Source of the DNA: Niveibacterium microcysteis
Lineage (GTDB): Bacteria; Pseudomonadota; Gammaproteobacteria; Burkholderiales; Rhodocyclaceae
Direction: 5' to 3'
Length of the DNA: 64,000 nt
Assembly: GCF_017161445.1 (NCBI RefSeq)
Contig: NZ_CP071060.1
Span: 2,170,001 to 2,234,000 of the forward strand
Shown: piece by piece, positions 20,217 to 29,434 of the stretch
Layout of the letters: each line of letters opens with the position of its first letter
How positions within the stretch are numbered: position 1 is the first letter of the stretch
Notes under the pieces: generated by a model
What the model was told of the DNA's origin: nothing
Seen by the model: only the letters and a program-made list of their open reading frames with translations
Databases searched by the model: none
Made by a program: the position numbers and the translations under genes

Positions 20217-21254
20217 ATGGATATCAAACTTACGCAATTTTCCCATGGCGGCGGCTGCGGCTGCAAAATCGCGCCGGCGGTGCTGTCGCGTCTGCTCGCC
20301 AGCGCACCCGCTGGAATTGTGCCGCCCGCACTGATGGTGGGCAACGAAACCTCAGACGATGCGGCGGTGTATCGCCTCAACGACGAGCAAGCGCTGGTCG
20401 CGACGACGGACTTCTTCACGCCTATCGTCGACGACCCATACGACTTCGGCCGCATCGCGGCGACCAACGCGATCTCTGACGTTTACGCGATGGGTGGTCA
20501 GCCGATCATGGCGCTCTCCTTGGTCGGCATGCCGCTCGACAAACTGCCGCTTGAAGTGGTCGGGCGCATCCTCGAAGGTGGTGCGGCGGTATGCCGCGAG
20601 GCCGGCATTCCGATCGCCGGCGGCCATTCGATCGACATCCCCGAACCGATCTACGGCTTGGTGGCGCTGGGTTTGGTGCATCCGGACCAGGTCAAGCGCA
20701 ACGCCGATGCGCAGGCGGGTGACGTGTTGATCCTTGGCAAGCCGTTGGGTGTTGGTGTTCTCAGCGCCGCCTTGAAGAAAGGTCGGCTTGATAGCGCTGG
20801 CTACGCCGAGATGATCCGCCATACGACAAAGCTCAACCGGGTTGGCGTGCAGCTTGCGAAGATGGACTTCGTGCACGCACTGACCGACGTCACCGGCTTC
20901 GGTCTTGCCGGGCATCTGCTTGAGATCGCCCGCGGATCGCGGCTTGCCGCCGCGGTTGCGTTTGATGCATTGCCGCTGATTGAGCAGGCGGTGGCGTTTG
21001 CGAAGGAGGGCATGGCCACCGGTGCGACCGGGCGCAACTGGAACGGCTATGGCGCCGACGTGCTGACGCCTGACGGTTTCGAGCCCTGGCAGCGCACGCT
21101 GGTGACAGACCCGCAAACCTCAGGTGGGTTGCTTGTGAGCTGCGCGCCTGACGGTGTCGAAGCGGTACTGGCAGCCTTTCGCGCCGATGGCTTTGGTGAG
21201 GCTGCGGTAATCGGTCAGTTGCTGGAAGGGCCGCCCTTGGTCCGCATCGCGTGA
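20217..21254 (+). CDS. selD: selenide, water dikinase
   Basis: 345 residues. SHGGGCGCK near the N-terminus places the catalytic Cys14 and Lys17 equivalent to E. coli Cys17/Lys20; the position is an ordinary Cys codon, so this is not the selenocysteine form. NETSDDAAVYRL, ATTDFFTPIVDDPYDFGRIAA and LTDVTGFGLAGH are family motifs. It makes selenophosphate from selenide and ATP. mnmH is divergent next door; no selA or selB is in the window, so 2-selenouridine may be the main use here. Confidence 0.96.
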   Translation: MDIKLTQFSHGGGCGCKIAPAVLSRLLASAPAGIVPPALMVGNETSDDAAVYRLNDEQALVATTDFFTPIVDDPYDFGRIAATNAISDVYAMGGQPIMALSLVGMPLDKLPLEVVGRILEGGAAVCREAGIPIAGGHSIDIPEPIYGLVALGLVHPDQVKRNADAQAGDVLILGKPLGVGVLSAALKKGRLDSAGYAEMIRHTTKLNRVGVQLAKMDFVHALTDVTGFGLAGHLLEIARGSRLAAAVAFDALPLIEQAVAFAKEGMATGATGRNWNGYGADVLTPDGFEPWQRTLVTDPQTSGGLLVSCAPDGVEAVLAAFRADGFGEAAVIGQLLEGPPLVRIA

Positions 21255-21269
21255 TCGCAGCGCGATCGC

Positions 21270-21875
21270 TCAGCGCTTGAGCAACGGTTTGAGCGCTGGC
21301 CAGATATTGTCGAGCACCCGCGGTTGCGCTGCGGCCGTGGGGTGCAGGCCGTCTGCCTGAAAGTATGTGTTTGTCTGCGCAAAACCTTCCATGAGGAAGG
21401 GCACGAGCGGCGTCCCTTCGGCTTTTGCGACGTCGGCAAACGTGTTCCGGAACTTTTCCGTGTAGTCGGGGCCGTAGTTCGGCGGCAGGCGCATGCCCAC
21501 AACGACGACCTTGGCGCCGGACTTTTTCGCCAGGCGAACCATCTCGCTGAGGTTCTCTTGCATGGGTTTGAGCGGAAGGCCGCGCAGGCCGTCGTTGGCG
21601 CCAAGTTCGAGAATCACGATTGCTGGTTTGTGCTGTGCAAGAGCGGCTGGCAGGCGTGTGCGACCGCCGGCTGTGGTTTCGCCGCTGACACTGGCATTCA
21701 CGACGGTGTAGCGGTAACCGGATGTGTCGAGGCGCTTCTGGAGCAGACTTGCCCAGGCTTCGTCCTGAGTGCGCAGACCGAAGCCGGCGGACAGGCTGTC
21801 GCCAAACACGAGAATCGTGGCCGCATGGCACACTCCGGAGCACAGACAGACAAGCGCAACAATGGAACGCAACAT
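21270..21875 (-). CDS. tesA: periplasmic SGNH esterase/thioesterase, TesA-like
   Basis: 201 residues. A signal peptide (about 1-18, ending CHA) precedes the SGNH blocks: VFGDSLSAG (catalytic Ser27), the Gly block in NASVSGETTAGG, GANDGLRG (Asn), and DGLHPTAAAQ (Asp-x-x-His). TesA hydrolyses acyl-thioesters and esters in the periplasm. The frame continues upstream through the divergent gene; the ATG at 21875 is chosen because it gives the signal peptide. Its start codon overlaps that of the divergent ABC ATPase gene. Confidence 0.9.
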   Translation of the reverse strand: MLRSIVALVCLCSGVCHAATILVFGDSLSAGFGLRTQDEAWASLLQKRLDTSGYRYTVVNASVSGETTAGGRTRLPAALAQHKPAIVILELGANDGLRGLPLKPMQENLSEMVRLAKKSGAKVVVVGMRLPPNYGPDYTEKFRNTFADVAKAEGTPLVPFLMEGFAQTNTYFQADGLHPTAAAQPRVLDNIWPALKPLLKR

Positions 21876-22575
21876 GAACCCGAATACCTCGCTGGTGTTG
21901 GAAGCGGTGGATCTGCTCAAGCGCGTCGACGGCGTCGACGGCGAGCTGACGATTTTGCAGCAGATCAGCTTTTCGGTGGGTGCAGGCGAGACGGTGGCGG
22001 TGGTGGGCGAGTCGGGTTCGGGCAAGAGCACCTTGCTGGGTCTGCTTGCCGGCCTCGATGTTCCATCGTCGGGGACCGTCAAGTTGCGTGGAACAGATTT
22101 GTTCCTGTTGAACGAAGACGATCGTGCTCGCATGCGTGGCGAGGCGCTCGGCTTCGTATTCCAATCCTTCCAGTTGCTGCCCGCGCTGACGGCGCTGGAA
22201 AACGTCATGATGCCGCTCGAGCTTGCCGGACGGCGTGACCCCACCCCGGTGGCGAACCGTTGGCTCGATCGGGTCGGGTTGTCGCACCGGGTTGGCCACT
22301 ATCCGAAGCATCTTTCGGGGGGCGAGCAGCAGCGCGTTGCGCTCGCGCGCGCCTTCGCCGTGCAGCCCGCGGTGCTGCTGGCGGACGAGCCCACTGGAAA
22401 CCTTGATGCGGCTACCGGCCTGCAAATTGCCGATCTCATGTTCGACATGAACCGCGAGGCCGGCACGACGCTGGTGCTCGTAACACATGACGAACGCCTT
22501 GCAGCGCGTTGCTCCCGCGTGATTCGTCTTGCTGCCGGGCAGCTTTTGAGCGACACGCTCGCCGCTGCGGCGTGA
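21874..22575 (+). CDS. ABC transporter ATP-binding protein, YbbA/LolD-like
   Basis: 233 residues. Walker A is GESGSGKST (about 45-53), signature LSGGEQQRVALARA, Walker B VLLADEPTGNLD, then the H-loop THDERLA. These place it in the LolD/MacB/YbbA group. E. coli has the same tesA/ybbA divergent pair, but there ybbA is followed by the permease ybbP; here a convergent cupin gene follows, so no permease is visible. The start is 21874 (GGA 8 nt upstream) or 21862; either way the start region overlaps that of tesA. Confidence 0.88.
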   Translation: MNPNTSLVLEAVDLLKRVDGVDGELTILQQISFSVGAGETVAVVGESGSGKSTLLGLLAGLDVPSSGTVKLRGTDLFLLNEDDRARMRGEALGFVFQSFQLLPALTALENVMMPLELAGRRDPTPVANRWLDRVGLSHRVGHYPKHLSGGEQQRVALARAFAVQPAVLLADEPTGNLDAATGLQIADLMFDMNREAGTTLVLVTHDERLAARCSRVIRLAAGQLLSDTLAAAA

Positions 22576-22585
22576 TGCTCGGGCG

Positions 22586-23257
22586 TTAGGGGCTCAGACT
22601 CTCGCGGGCGAGATGCCCCGTCTTCACGAAGATCAGGCAACCCTCATCGCTGAACGGCGTGTGCTCGGACTGGTGCGGACTGCGTAGCCAACTACCGGCG
22701 GGGTAGCTGCCGTGCTCGTCCTGAAATGTACCTTCGAGCACCAGAATTTCCTCGCCTCCCCAGTGGCAATGCCGCTTGAACTGCGTGCCGGGCGCCCAGC
22801 GCACCAGCGCCACATGTTCCGTGCCGAAGCTGTGCAGTGGAAGCACACTCAAACCGGGAACGAGGCCCGGATGCCAACCCGCCTGCTCGGTGTCGATCAC
22901 CACGCGCTGCGAATCCTCGGGGTCGAACTGGCAGAGTTTCACAAACAGCGTGCAGCCCAGGTCGCTGTAAGGCCCGTGGCGTGATCCGACGGGGTTCCGG
23001 ATGTAAGTGCCGGCGGTGTAGTTGCCGCGTTCGTCCGAGAACACGCCTTCAAGTACCAGAATTTCTTCGCCGCCCGGATGGTCATGGGGCGGGAAGGCTG
23101 AGCCGGCTGCGTAGCGGACGACGGAGGTCGCGCGCCCTTGTTCTTTGCCGTTCCGATCCAGCATGCGTCGCTCAATGCCCACGGAGGGTGACGCAACCCA
23201 GCCGGTATCGTCAGGCAGCACAACAGCACGTTGGCGCAAGTCAGCGTGAAGGTTCAA
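22586..23257 (-). CDS. double-cupin protein, ChrR-like
   Basis: About 223 residues made of two similar cupin halves: SAFPPHDHPGGEEILVLEGVF...GTYIRNPVGSRHGPYSDLGCTLFVK and FKRHCHWGGEEILVLEGTF...GSWLRSPHQSEHTPFSDEGCLIFVK. Each keeps the metal-binding His/Glu set. The closest known pattern is the C-terminal cupin of the ChrR anti-sigma factor, but there is no N-terminal zinc anti-sigma domain. No ATG lies in the right place; TTG at 23257, with AGG 10 nt upstream, is my preferred start. Function unknown; the neighbour is an Fnr-like regulator. Confidence 0.75.
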   Translation of the reverse strand: MNLHADLRQRAVVLPDDTGWVASPSVGIERRMLDRNGKEQGRATSVVRYAAGSAFPPHDHPGGEEILVLEGVFSDERGNYTAGTYIRNPVGSRHGPYSDLGCTLFVKLCQFDPEDSQRVVIDTEQAGWHPGLVPGLSVLPLHSFGTEHVALVRWAPGTQFKRHCHWGGEEILVLEGTFQDEHGSYPAGSWLRSPHQSEHTPFSDEGCLIFVKTGHLARESLSP

Positions 23258-23397
23258 TTTGAATTGCCTTGAATGTGCAAACTGCGGGCGCCGACCAAGC
23301 GGCAAGGGTCGGCTGGTTCTGCGGTGCCGACAGGAAGCAGACAGGTGGATTGGCTCGCGGTTCCTGAATGAGACCGAAGCCCGCGGCCATCTTGCGA

Positions 23398-24021
23398 CTA
23401 CTGTTCGGTCGGACACTCCAGTTCGGACAAGTCGACCATCGATACCAGGGCGCTGCGCTGCCCCTTGCGTGTCAGCACGCCTTGGCGGCGGAGCTCGCTG
23501 ATCGATCGGCACACCGTTTCGGAAGCCAGGCCGGTGATGTCTGCCATGTCGCAAAGCTTTGGCAGGGCAAGCTTCGTCGGTAGCAGGCCAGCGTTACTGC
23601 CACCTGCGAGCAGCAACATCAGGCGACGTACCCGTTCGAGCGGTTGACCGGTGCGAATTGCGATTAGATCGGCGGCACGCTGCTCGGCGGAGATGAGTGT
23701 CCGGAGCACTGCGCGTTTACCGGCGTCCGCGAGCGGCATGCGCCACGGCTCGATTGCGCATTCAGTCAGGGCGGTCGCCTGGAAGGCGTAGTTTGCGTCG
23801 AGCAGCGTTTCTATCCCCAACAGGTCACCGGCGAGTGCGAGACTCGCGAACTGGTTTTCGCCTTGCTCGCTGCGATCGAGGCGAACGATGCCTGAGACCA
23901 GCTGCCACGGCTGTCCCCTGTCGCCTTCGAAATAGATGCACTGTCCGCGCGTGATGCGGCGAATCCTGCATGGGCGATTGAGTGCGGCCGTTGGCTTGGC
24001 CTGCAAGGTCTGGAGGGACAT
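23398..24021 (-). CDS. Crp/Fnr-family transcriptional regulator
   Basis: 207 residues. The N-terminal effector domain has IYFEGDRGQPWQLVSGIVRL and GDLLGIETLL but lacks the Arg-Ser pair that binds cAMP, and no N-terminal Cys cluster is seen. The C-terminal winged helix includes LCDMADITGLASETVCRSISEL; its E-T-V-C-R recognition helix is closer to Fnr (E-x-x-S-R) than to Crp. Downstream on the same strand is the double-cupin gene, a candidate target. The signal sensed is unknown. Confidence 0.87.
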   Translation of the reverse strand: MSLQTLQAKPTAALNRPCRIRRITRGQCIYFEGDRGQPWQLVSGIVRLDRSEQGENQFASLALAGDLLGIETLLDANYAFQATALTECAIEPWRMPLADAGKRAVLRTLISAEQRAADLIAIRTGQPLERVRRLMLLLAGGSNAGLLPTKLALPKLCDMADITGLASETVCRSISELRRQGVLTRKGQRSALVSMVDLSELECPTEQ

Positions 24022-24388
24022 GCCTCGTACTCCACTGCTGCGCGGGGTGCTTGCCCGGAGGTGCGAACCCGTTGCGGATTGCTGCGAATCCGGATCTGTC
24101 TTGGGCCGAGCATGTCGGCGAAATCGGCACTGATCGGAAGCGTGCTTCGCCGATGCGGCGCACCACGCGTCACGCCATCCAGTGCCGGGCGTATCGCTGT
24201 CTAAGCAAAATGCGGGCGAGTTCAGGGTGTGTTTAGAATTGTTTGTTGCGCCAATGGCTTAGCGTTTCATGCCGGCGTTTGCCAAAGTACGGGCGCTGCC
24301 GAAGGCGGGGTATTGGCAGCGTGTGGCAGTTCCTGGCAGTGAATGGCAGTAAGTGTCATCATGCTGGCTGCCACCTGATGGATTTGTC
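24022..24388. other. 367-bp divergent intergenic region
   Basis: Region between the Fnr-like gene (minus) and the sigma-54 activator (plus). It holds a phased TGGCAG array near the plus-strand gene (annotated separately) and a short inverted repeat GGATT-N6-AATCC (24076-24091) close to the Fnr-like gene start, which could be an autoregulatory site. I see no convincing sigma-70 promoter and no gene. Confidence 0.5.
24314..24349 (+). repeat. four TGGCAG repeats at exact 10-bp spacing
   Basis: TGGCAG begins at 24314, 24324, 24334 and 24344, so all copies lie on one face of the helix. An inverted copy (CTGCCA) follows at 24368-24373. The array sits 40-75 bp before the start of a sigma-54 activator gene. 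It resembles repeated -24 elements, but the 10-bp step is one base short of the sigma-54 -24/-12 spacing. Confidence 0.8.
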
Positions 24389-25711
24389 ATGACCCCACCC
24401 GAGCAGCCCATTGCGGAACTGATGTCCTTGCTGGATGCGGCCCCTGATCCGCATGTGGTACTCGATTCGCATTGCCGGATTCTCGCGGCGAACGCCGCGT
24501 ACCGCGCACAGCTTGCGGATGGGCGAAACGTGGTCGGCCTGCGTTGCTTTGAGGCCTTCCACCAGTTCAAGGTGCCTTGCGACCAAGCCGGCGAGGTGTG
24601 TCCGCTGGCGCGCAGCCGCCAATCCGGCCAGCGCGAGCGTGTGCTCCATCTGCATCACACGCCGCGCGGGGAAGAGCATGTTGATATCGAGCTGACGCCA
24701 ATTCGGGACGCCAGCGGCCAGATCCGCTACTTCGTCGAGCGGATCGCAGCCTTGCCGGTGCCGCGCGCGCCCGGGAGCCAGCACGGTTTGATCGGCAGCG
24801 CGCCGGCCTTCATGCAGATGCTCGAGCTCGTCGCACGCGTCGCCGGTTCCGACGCCACGGTACTGCTTGAAGGTGAGTCCGGCGCCGGCAAGGAATTGGT
24901 GGCACAAGCGATTCACGATGGCAGCCGGCGGGCCACTGGGCCCTTTGTGCCGGTCGACTGCTCAGGTATTCCGGAGAGTCTGTTCGAGAGCGAGCTGTTT
25001 GGGCACGAGCGGGGCGCTTTTACCGGCGCCAACACTGCGCGCGCCGGGCTTGTGGAAGCCGCGAACGGTGGCACGCTGTTTCTTGACGAGGTTGGCGAAA
25101 TCCCGCTGACGATGCAGGTGAAGCTGCTTCGTCTGCTGGAGACGGGCACCTATCGCCGTGTCGGCGCAACCGAGGGGCGGCGTGCAGATCTTCGCGTCGT
25201 TTCGGCAACCAATCGATCGCTGCGAGAGATGGTCGGCGCGCAGCAATTCCGCGCTGATCTCTACTATCGGCTCAATACGTTCCCGATTCGCGTGCCAGCG
25301 TTGCGCGAACGCCGTTCCGACATTGCCGCCCTGGTGCCGGCTTTGCTCAAGCGGGTAGCGCCGCAGCGCAATCTGGCGCTATCGGCTCACGCCATGCAGA
25401 AGCTTGAGCGCTATGACTATCCGGGCAACGTTCGCGAATTGCGGAATTTGCTCGAACGGGCGAGTCTGATGTGCGATGGCGACACCATTACGCCGGAACA
25501 CTTGCCCGACATGCTTGAGTCGGGCGCCTTGCCGACTACGGCGCTTCGCGTCGAGCCCGTGAGTGACGACAGGCTGGTAGCAATGCTGGCCGCTTACTCG
25601 GGGTCGCGCAAGGCGCTCGCCCGGTCGCTGGGGCTCAGCGAGCGAACGCTCTATCGGCGAATCAGCGAGTTGCGGGCGGCCGGCAAATTGGCGTCGGACG
25701 GCTTGACCTGA
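24389..25711 (+). CDS. PAS-containing sigma-54-dependent transcriptional activator
   Basis: 440 residues. An N-terminal PAS domain (about 10-125) contains an unusual cysteine pattern, [22 protein letters not shown], seen in some redox or heme-linked PAS sensors. The AAA+ domain (about 145-370) has Walker A GESGAGKE, the sigma-54-contacting loop ERGAFTGAN, and [10 protein letters not shown] Fis-type HTH ends the protein ([21 protein letters not shown]). It would activate a sigma-54 promoter in response to the PAS signal; the target is not evident. ATG 24389 has GGA 6 nt upstream; GTG at 24353 is an alternative. Confidence 0.92.
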   Translation: MTPPEQPIAELMSLLDAAPDPHVVLDSHCRILAANAAYRAQLADGRNVVGLRCFEAFHQFKVPCDQAGEVCPLARSRQSGQRERVLHLHHTPRGEEHVDIELTPIRDASGQIRYFVERIAALPVPRAPGSQHGLIGSAPAFMQMLELVARVAGSDATVLLEGESGAGKELVAQAIHDGSRRATGPFVPVDCSGIPESLFESELFGHERGAFTGANTARAGLVEAANGGTLFLDEVGEIPLTMQVKLLRLLETGTYRRVGATEGRRADLRVVSATNRSLREMVGAQQFRADLYYRLNTFPIRVPALRERRSDIAALVPALLKRVAPQRNLALSAHAMQKLERYDYPGNVRELRNLLERASLMCDGDTITPEHLPDMLESGALPTTALRVEPVSDDRLVAMLAAYSGSRKALARSLGLSERTLYRRISELRAAGKLASDGLT

Positions 25712-25789
25712 GTCGGCGCGGGCGTCGTCCGGTCGCCGTTCGTTCTGTCTGCTTGCGTCAGCGTCGCGCAATCGGCCGCCGGAGGGTGA

Positions 25790-27661
25790 TCAATCGGCGA
25801 TCGCGCGCTGGTACGCCAGGCCCGTGTTCAACGCACTGACGATCTTCTTCGCGGTGGGCGCAAGCGCCGTGAATTCGGCCGCGCTGCAGTCGCTATGCGG
25901 CGGATTCCATACGAACGTGCGTTTCGCGGTCACGATGTCGTTGGTCTGTTTATAGCTTGCATCGAACTGCATACCGTTGGCCGAGATATGTCGGTCGCGC
26001 GGCAGGCGCAGGACGGAGACGCCGGTATCGAATCGGACTGTGATGGTCTCATCCACCTTGACCGGGCGACACACACCGGGGCGCGTGCGAGTGGTCGCGT
26101 AGAAGCGTCCGAGCAGCACGGGTACCGCAACGGACCCTGAGAATGCAGCATCGAGTGACATCACGCCGATCTCCTCTCCGCTGAGGAAATTCTCGATGTG
26201 TTGGGTGTTGCGGTAGCTGACCCTGGACTGTTGGTCGTCGGAAATCTCGACGAGGTCGGCCGTTCCGCTCAGACGGTAACGCCGCAACTGCTCTTCGGCC
26301 CATTCCTTTTGTTTGCCTTGGCCAAGGCCACGGTACCAATTCCGAACCATCACGCTTGAAATGCCGTGTGCGCTGACCTCGGTGCTTCGCTCGCCCGAGC
26401 CGTCGCTATGGACGGTCACATGGGTTGTCCGGATTTCGGTGTTGTTCTCGGGCGTGTCCATCGGAGTGCGCGCCGGGTTGTCCGCGCGGTAGGCAAGGAT
26501 GACCGGCTTGTCGATTTCATTCGCTGGGAGCAGTCCGAACGGCACGGTTTCCGCGGTGGCGTCCACGTAGAGGCCCAGCGCGGGGATGTGGGTGATGACA
26601 TGGTCGAAGCGGAGCAGCGGGATGCCCGGAAGGCGGTATTCGTCCGGGCCCGCGAAGATCAGCGCGGGGCTGCTCTCAATGCCGGCAGCGCGCAGCAAGG
26701 CTTCAAGGATGACGACGTGATCCTTGCAGTCGCCATACCGGTTCTCGAGTATCCAGTCGGTCGAATGGGGCCGCCATGCGCCGTTACCGATATAGGTGGC
26801 AACGTAACGGATGTTCTTGCGCACCCAGTCATAAATTTGCTGCGCCTTGGCGCGAGGTTCTGTCGCACCTTGTGTGATTTTGCTGGCGAGCGCATGCACT
26901 GCGGGCGACATTACGACGCTAGGGCGGTGCTCGGCTGCGTACGCAACACCGATCTCATCCCACGATTTCAGGTTGCCGACGAACACATGCGGATTCTCAA
27001 GGGTGGCGTCGGCCTCGGCTTGCTCGGGCGTTCGGATTTCCTTGTTCGTGTAGGTCCAGCGCAGGTGGCGGCCTGTGGCATCGCTCTCGTCACGCACCAG
27101 CAGCACACGGTGTGCTTCGACCTGCAAGGCAAGCCCGGGTGGTGCGTCGACGGTCACGGTGGCGGCGCCAATTGGTACGGAGTCCGAAACGGACTCTACC
27201 AGCGAAAGTACCCCTTTCAGCACGGGTTCCTTTTGCGTGTGGCGCCATTTCAGATGAACGCGGTCGCCCGGTGCGAGGTCGGGAAAAGTGATCGACGTGA
27301 CTTGATGGTCACGGAAAGTCTTCTCGCCGAGAATCCCGTCCTGCGTCTCGATGGCGTCAGGCTTTACCGGAATTCTGCGACCGTCGCTCTTGATCGTTTC
27401 CGCGATGAGCACATCGAATGCCTGTTGTTTCGTGCTGTGCGAGAACATCCGCTTGCCCAGCATTCGGGCGCCATCCGGCGTGAGGGCATGGGTCGTTTCT
27501 TCGGCCTCGGCGATGTAGTCACCACTTGAGCCGAGCGTGTAATGGACATCGTAGCGGTCGACGGCGAAGTGGCCTTGCGGCGGTGCGGATTCGTTGGCGC
27601 GTACGGACAGCGTTGTGCAGCAGGTCAGCAGCACCAGGGCAATGCGGATCAATTGAGGCAT
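25790..27661 (-). CDS. exported DUF3857/transglutaminase-like protein
   Basis: 623 residues with a signal peptide (about 1-23, ending VRA). An N-terminal DUF3857 beta domain (FAVDRYDVHYTLGSSGDYI onward) is followed by a transglutaminase-like core: QIYDWVRKNIRYVATYIG, then NRYGDCKDHVVILEALLRAAGI with the catalytic Cys, FDHVITHI with His and LYVDATAETVPFG with Asp. Members are periplasmic or surface proteins of poorly known function. The Met at 27661 gives the signal peptide; 22 earlier codons are ignored. It stands alone. Confidence 0.85.
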   Translation of the reverse strand: MPQLIRIALVLLTCCTTLSVRANESAPPQGHFAVDRYDVHYTLGSSGDYIAEAEETTHALTPDGARMLGKRMFSHSTKQQAFDVLIAETIKSDGRRIPVKPDAIETQDGILGEKTFRDHQVTSITFPDLAPGDRVHLKWRHTQKEPVLKGVLSLVESVSDSVPIGAATVTVDAPPGLALQVEAHRVLLVRDESDATGRHLRWTYTNKEIRTPEQAEADATLENPHVFVGNLKSWDEIGVAYAAEHRPSVVMSPAVHALASKITQGATEPRAKAQQIYDWVRKNIRYVATYIGNGAWRPHSTDWILENRYGDCKDHVVILEALLRAAGIESSPALIFAGPDEYRLPGIPLLRFDHVITHIPALGLYVDATAETVPFGLLPANEIDKPVILAYRADNPARTPMDTPENNTEIRTTHVTVHSDGSGERSTEVSAHGISSVMVRNWYRGLGQGKQKEWAEEQLRRYRLSGTADLVEISDDQQSRVSYRNTQHIENFLSGEEIGVMSLDAAFSGSVAVPVLLGRFYATTRTRPGVCRPVKVDETITVRFDTGVSVLRLPRDRHISANGMQFDASYKQTNDIVTAKRTFVWNPPHSDCSAAEFTALAPTAKKIVSALNTGLAYQRAIAD

Positions 27662-27826
27662 GGTTGTGGGGGGTACGCGGCAGCAGGGGGGCGTGCGAAA
27701 GGAATTAGGGTAGGTGACACAAAACACCGGACGCCTGATCTTGCGCCGGTCGGGGCGCTGGAGCGAAGCGAATGCTTCACGCCCAGGCGCCTCAACCTCC
27801 TGATTGCCGTGATTAGCGTCGGCGGT

Positions 27827-29434
27827 TCAACCCATTCTGCGCCGCAGGATTGCGCTGGCTTGGTCGACCACGAGCGCGAGCGCGAGCATGGCGACGATGA
27901 CACTGCAGGCATTGTCGAGGCGGAACAGCGAGAGCTCGTAATAGAGCAGTTGACCCAGCCCGCCGGCCCCAACAAAGCCCATCACCGCCGCCATGCGGAT
28001 ATTGATCTCCCAGCGGTAGAGCGTGTAGGCAAGCCATTGAGGCGCTACTTCCGGCAGCGCGCCATAGAGGAACGCGAGCGCGCGCGGGGCGCCGCTGGCC
28101 CTTAGTGCAGCCTCGGCTGCCGGCGGCGCGTTCTCCAGTGCTTCGGCATAGAGCCTACCGAGTACGCCGCCGGTATGCAATGCAAGGGCGAGCGCACCCG
28201 CGAAGGGGCCGAGTCCAGCCGCGAGCACCGTGATCGTTGCCCAAACCAGCTCAGGTACTGCCCGCAGCAGGTTCAGGACGAAGCGGGTCAGTGCTTTGGC
28301 TACGGCACCGATGCGACCTGCAGCCGGCAGGGCGAGCGCGATGCCGATGAGCGCGGCGAGCACGGTGCCGACCAGGGACGTGGCCAGTGTTTCGACGGCA
28401 CCGCTGCCGATCTTTGCCAGCAGTGTGGTGTCGTGGGCCGGCGGCAGGAACTCGCGAAGAAAGCGCGCAATGTCGCTGCCCGCGCGATCGCCGAACAGCG
28501 CACCGAGATCGAGCCCGATATGGCGCCACGATGCCAGGCAGGCCAAGGCCGCGATCAGGCCAAGCGCCCAGCCGTTCAGCGCCCGGCGACGGCCATCCGT
28601 GCGGGTGTTGGCCATCCAGCGGCGCAGCACGTCAGACAAGGCATCGGCGAACAGCACCAGCAGAAGGAAGGCAGTCAGGATGCTGGCGATCTCGCCGCCG
28701 TTGAAGGCCTTCATCGACTGGTCCATCAACTGGCCAAGGCCGCCCGCGCCGACCAGCCCCATCACCACGGCTGCGCGCAGCGCGCACTCCCAACGATAGA
28801 CCGTGTAGGACAGCAACTCGGCTGCGGCAACGGGTAGCAAGCCGTACATCAACGCGTCGAGACGGCTGCCGCCGGCGGCAAGGATCGCCTTGGCGGGCCG
28901 GCGGTCGGCGGAGTCGAGGATCTCGCCGAACACCTTGGCGAGCATGCCGCCGTAAGTCAGCGCGAGTGCAAGCACGGCGGCACTGGGCCCAAGGCCGAAC
29001 ACGCGTACGAAAAGCAAAGCCCATACAAGCTCAGGAACGCCACGCAGCAACAGGGTCAGCGCACGCAGCGCTTGTCGCAACGCAGGGCGCCACAGGCCGC
29101 TTGGTGACGGGCCGATCGCGGTGACGGAAAGCGCGGCGGTGCTGCCAATCGCGAGCGGTATCGCTATCAGCAATGCGAGCAGCGTGCCGACCGTGGCGAT
29201 TGCGAGCGTCTGGAGCACAGCGTCGCCGAGCAGACCGAGGAAGAAGCTGTCGTGCGCCAGCGGCCAGAAGCCGGCGATAAAGCTGCTGACGACGCGCAGG
29301 TTGGCGGGCTCAACCAGGGCCGCGGGATTGACGCCGGCGACATGACCGATCGGCCATGCCAGCATGAGCGCCAGCATGCTGAGCAGCAGCCGGTGCGTGA
29401 GCGCAGGATCGCGCACGTCGCTGTTCAGCAACAT
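27827..29434 (-). CDS. phnE: phosphonate-type ABC transporter permease, two domains fused
   Basis: 535 residues, about twice the usual PhnE length. Two homologous permease modules are joined: each ends in a matching block, [18 protein letters not shown]...[11 protein letters not shown] and [18 protein letters not shown]...[11 protein letters not shown], and each has RGVPELVWA or [10 protein letters not shown] single chain would therefore supply both halves of the membrane channel. The ATG at 29434 overlaps the end of phnC by 10 bp. The substrate may be a phosphonate, phosphite or phosphate; no C-P lyase genes are adjacent. Confidence 0.88.
   Translation of the reverse strand: MLLNSDVRDPALTHRLLLSMLALMLAWPIGHVAGVNPAALVEPANLRVVSSFIAGFWPLAHDSFFLGLLGDAVLQTLAIATVGTLLALLIAIPLAIGSTAALSVTAIGPSPSGLWRPALRQALRALTLLLRGVPELVWALLFVRVFGLGPSAAVLALALTYGGMLAKVFGEILDSADRRPAKAILAAGGSRLDALMYGLLPVAAAELLSYTVYRWECALRAAVVMGLVGAGGLGQLMDQSMKAFNGGEIASILTAFLLLVLFADALSDVLRRWMANTRTDGRRRALNGWALGLIAALACLASWRHIGLDLGALFGDRAGSDIARFLREFLPPAHDTTLLAKIGSGAVETLATSLVGTVLAALIGIALALPAAGRIGAVAKALTRFVLNLLRAVPELVWATITVLAAGLGPFAGALALALHTGGVLGRLYAEALENAPPAAEAALRASGAPRALAFLYGALPEVAPQWLAYTLYRWEINIRMAAVMGFVGAGGLGQLLYYELSLFRLDNACSVIVAMLALALVVDQASAILRRRMG

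Noticed and set aside
20217..20280. Selenocysteine form of SelD
   Set aside because: The catalytic position is a normal TGC cysteine codon, not TGA.
19541..20479. 312-codon plus-strand frame crossing mnmH and the start of selD
   Set aside because: Overlaps two well-supported genes and the divergent promoter region between them.
23291..23315. Terminator between the Fnr-like gene and the double cupin
   Set aside because: CCGACC/GGTCGG can pair, but the loop is long and there is no U-tract; too weak to annotate.
24314..24349. Sigma-54 -24/-12 promoter inside the TGGCAG array
   Set aside because: The TGGC to TGGC step is 10 bp, while TGGCAC-N5-TTGC needs 11; no TTGC element is in the right place.
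26366..27529. 387-codon open frame on the plus strand
   Set aside because: Lies entirely opposite the DUF3857/transglutaminase gene, shows no motifs, and has the composition expected of an antisense frame in high-GC DNA.
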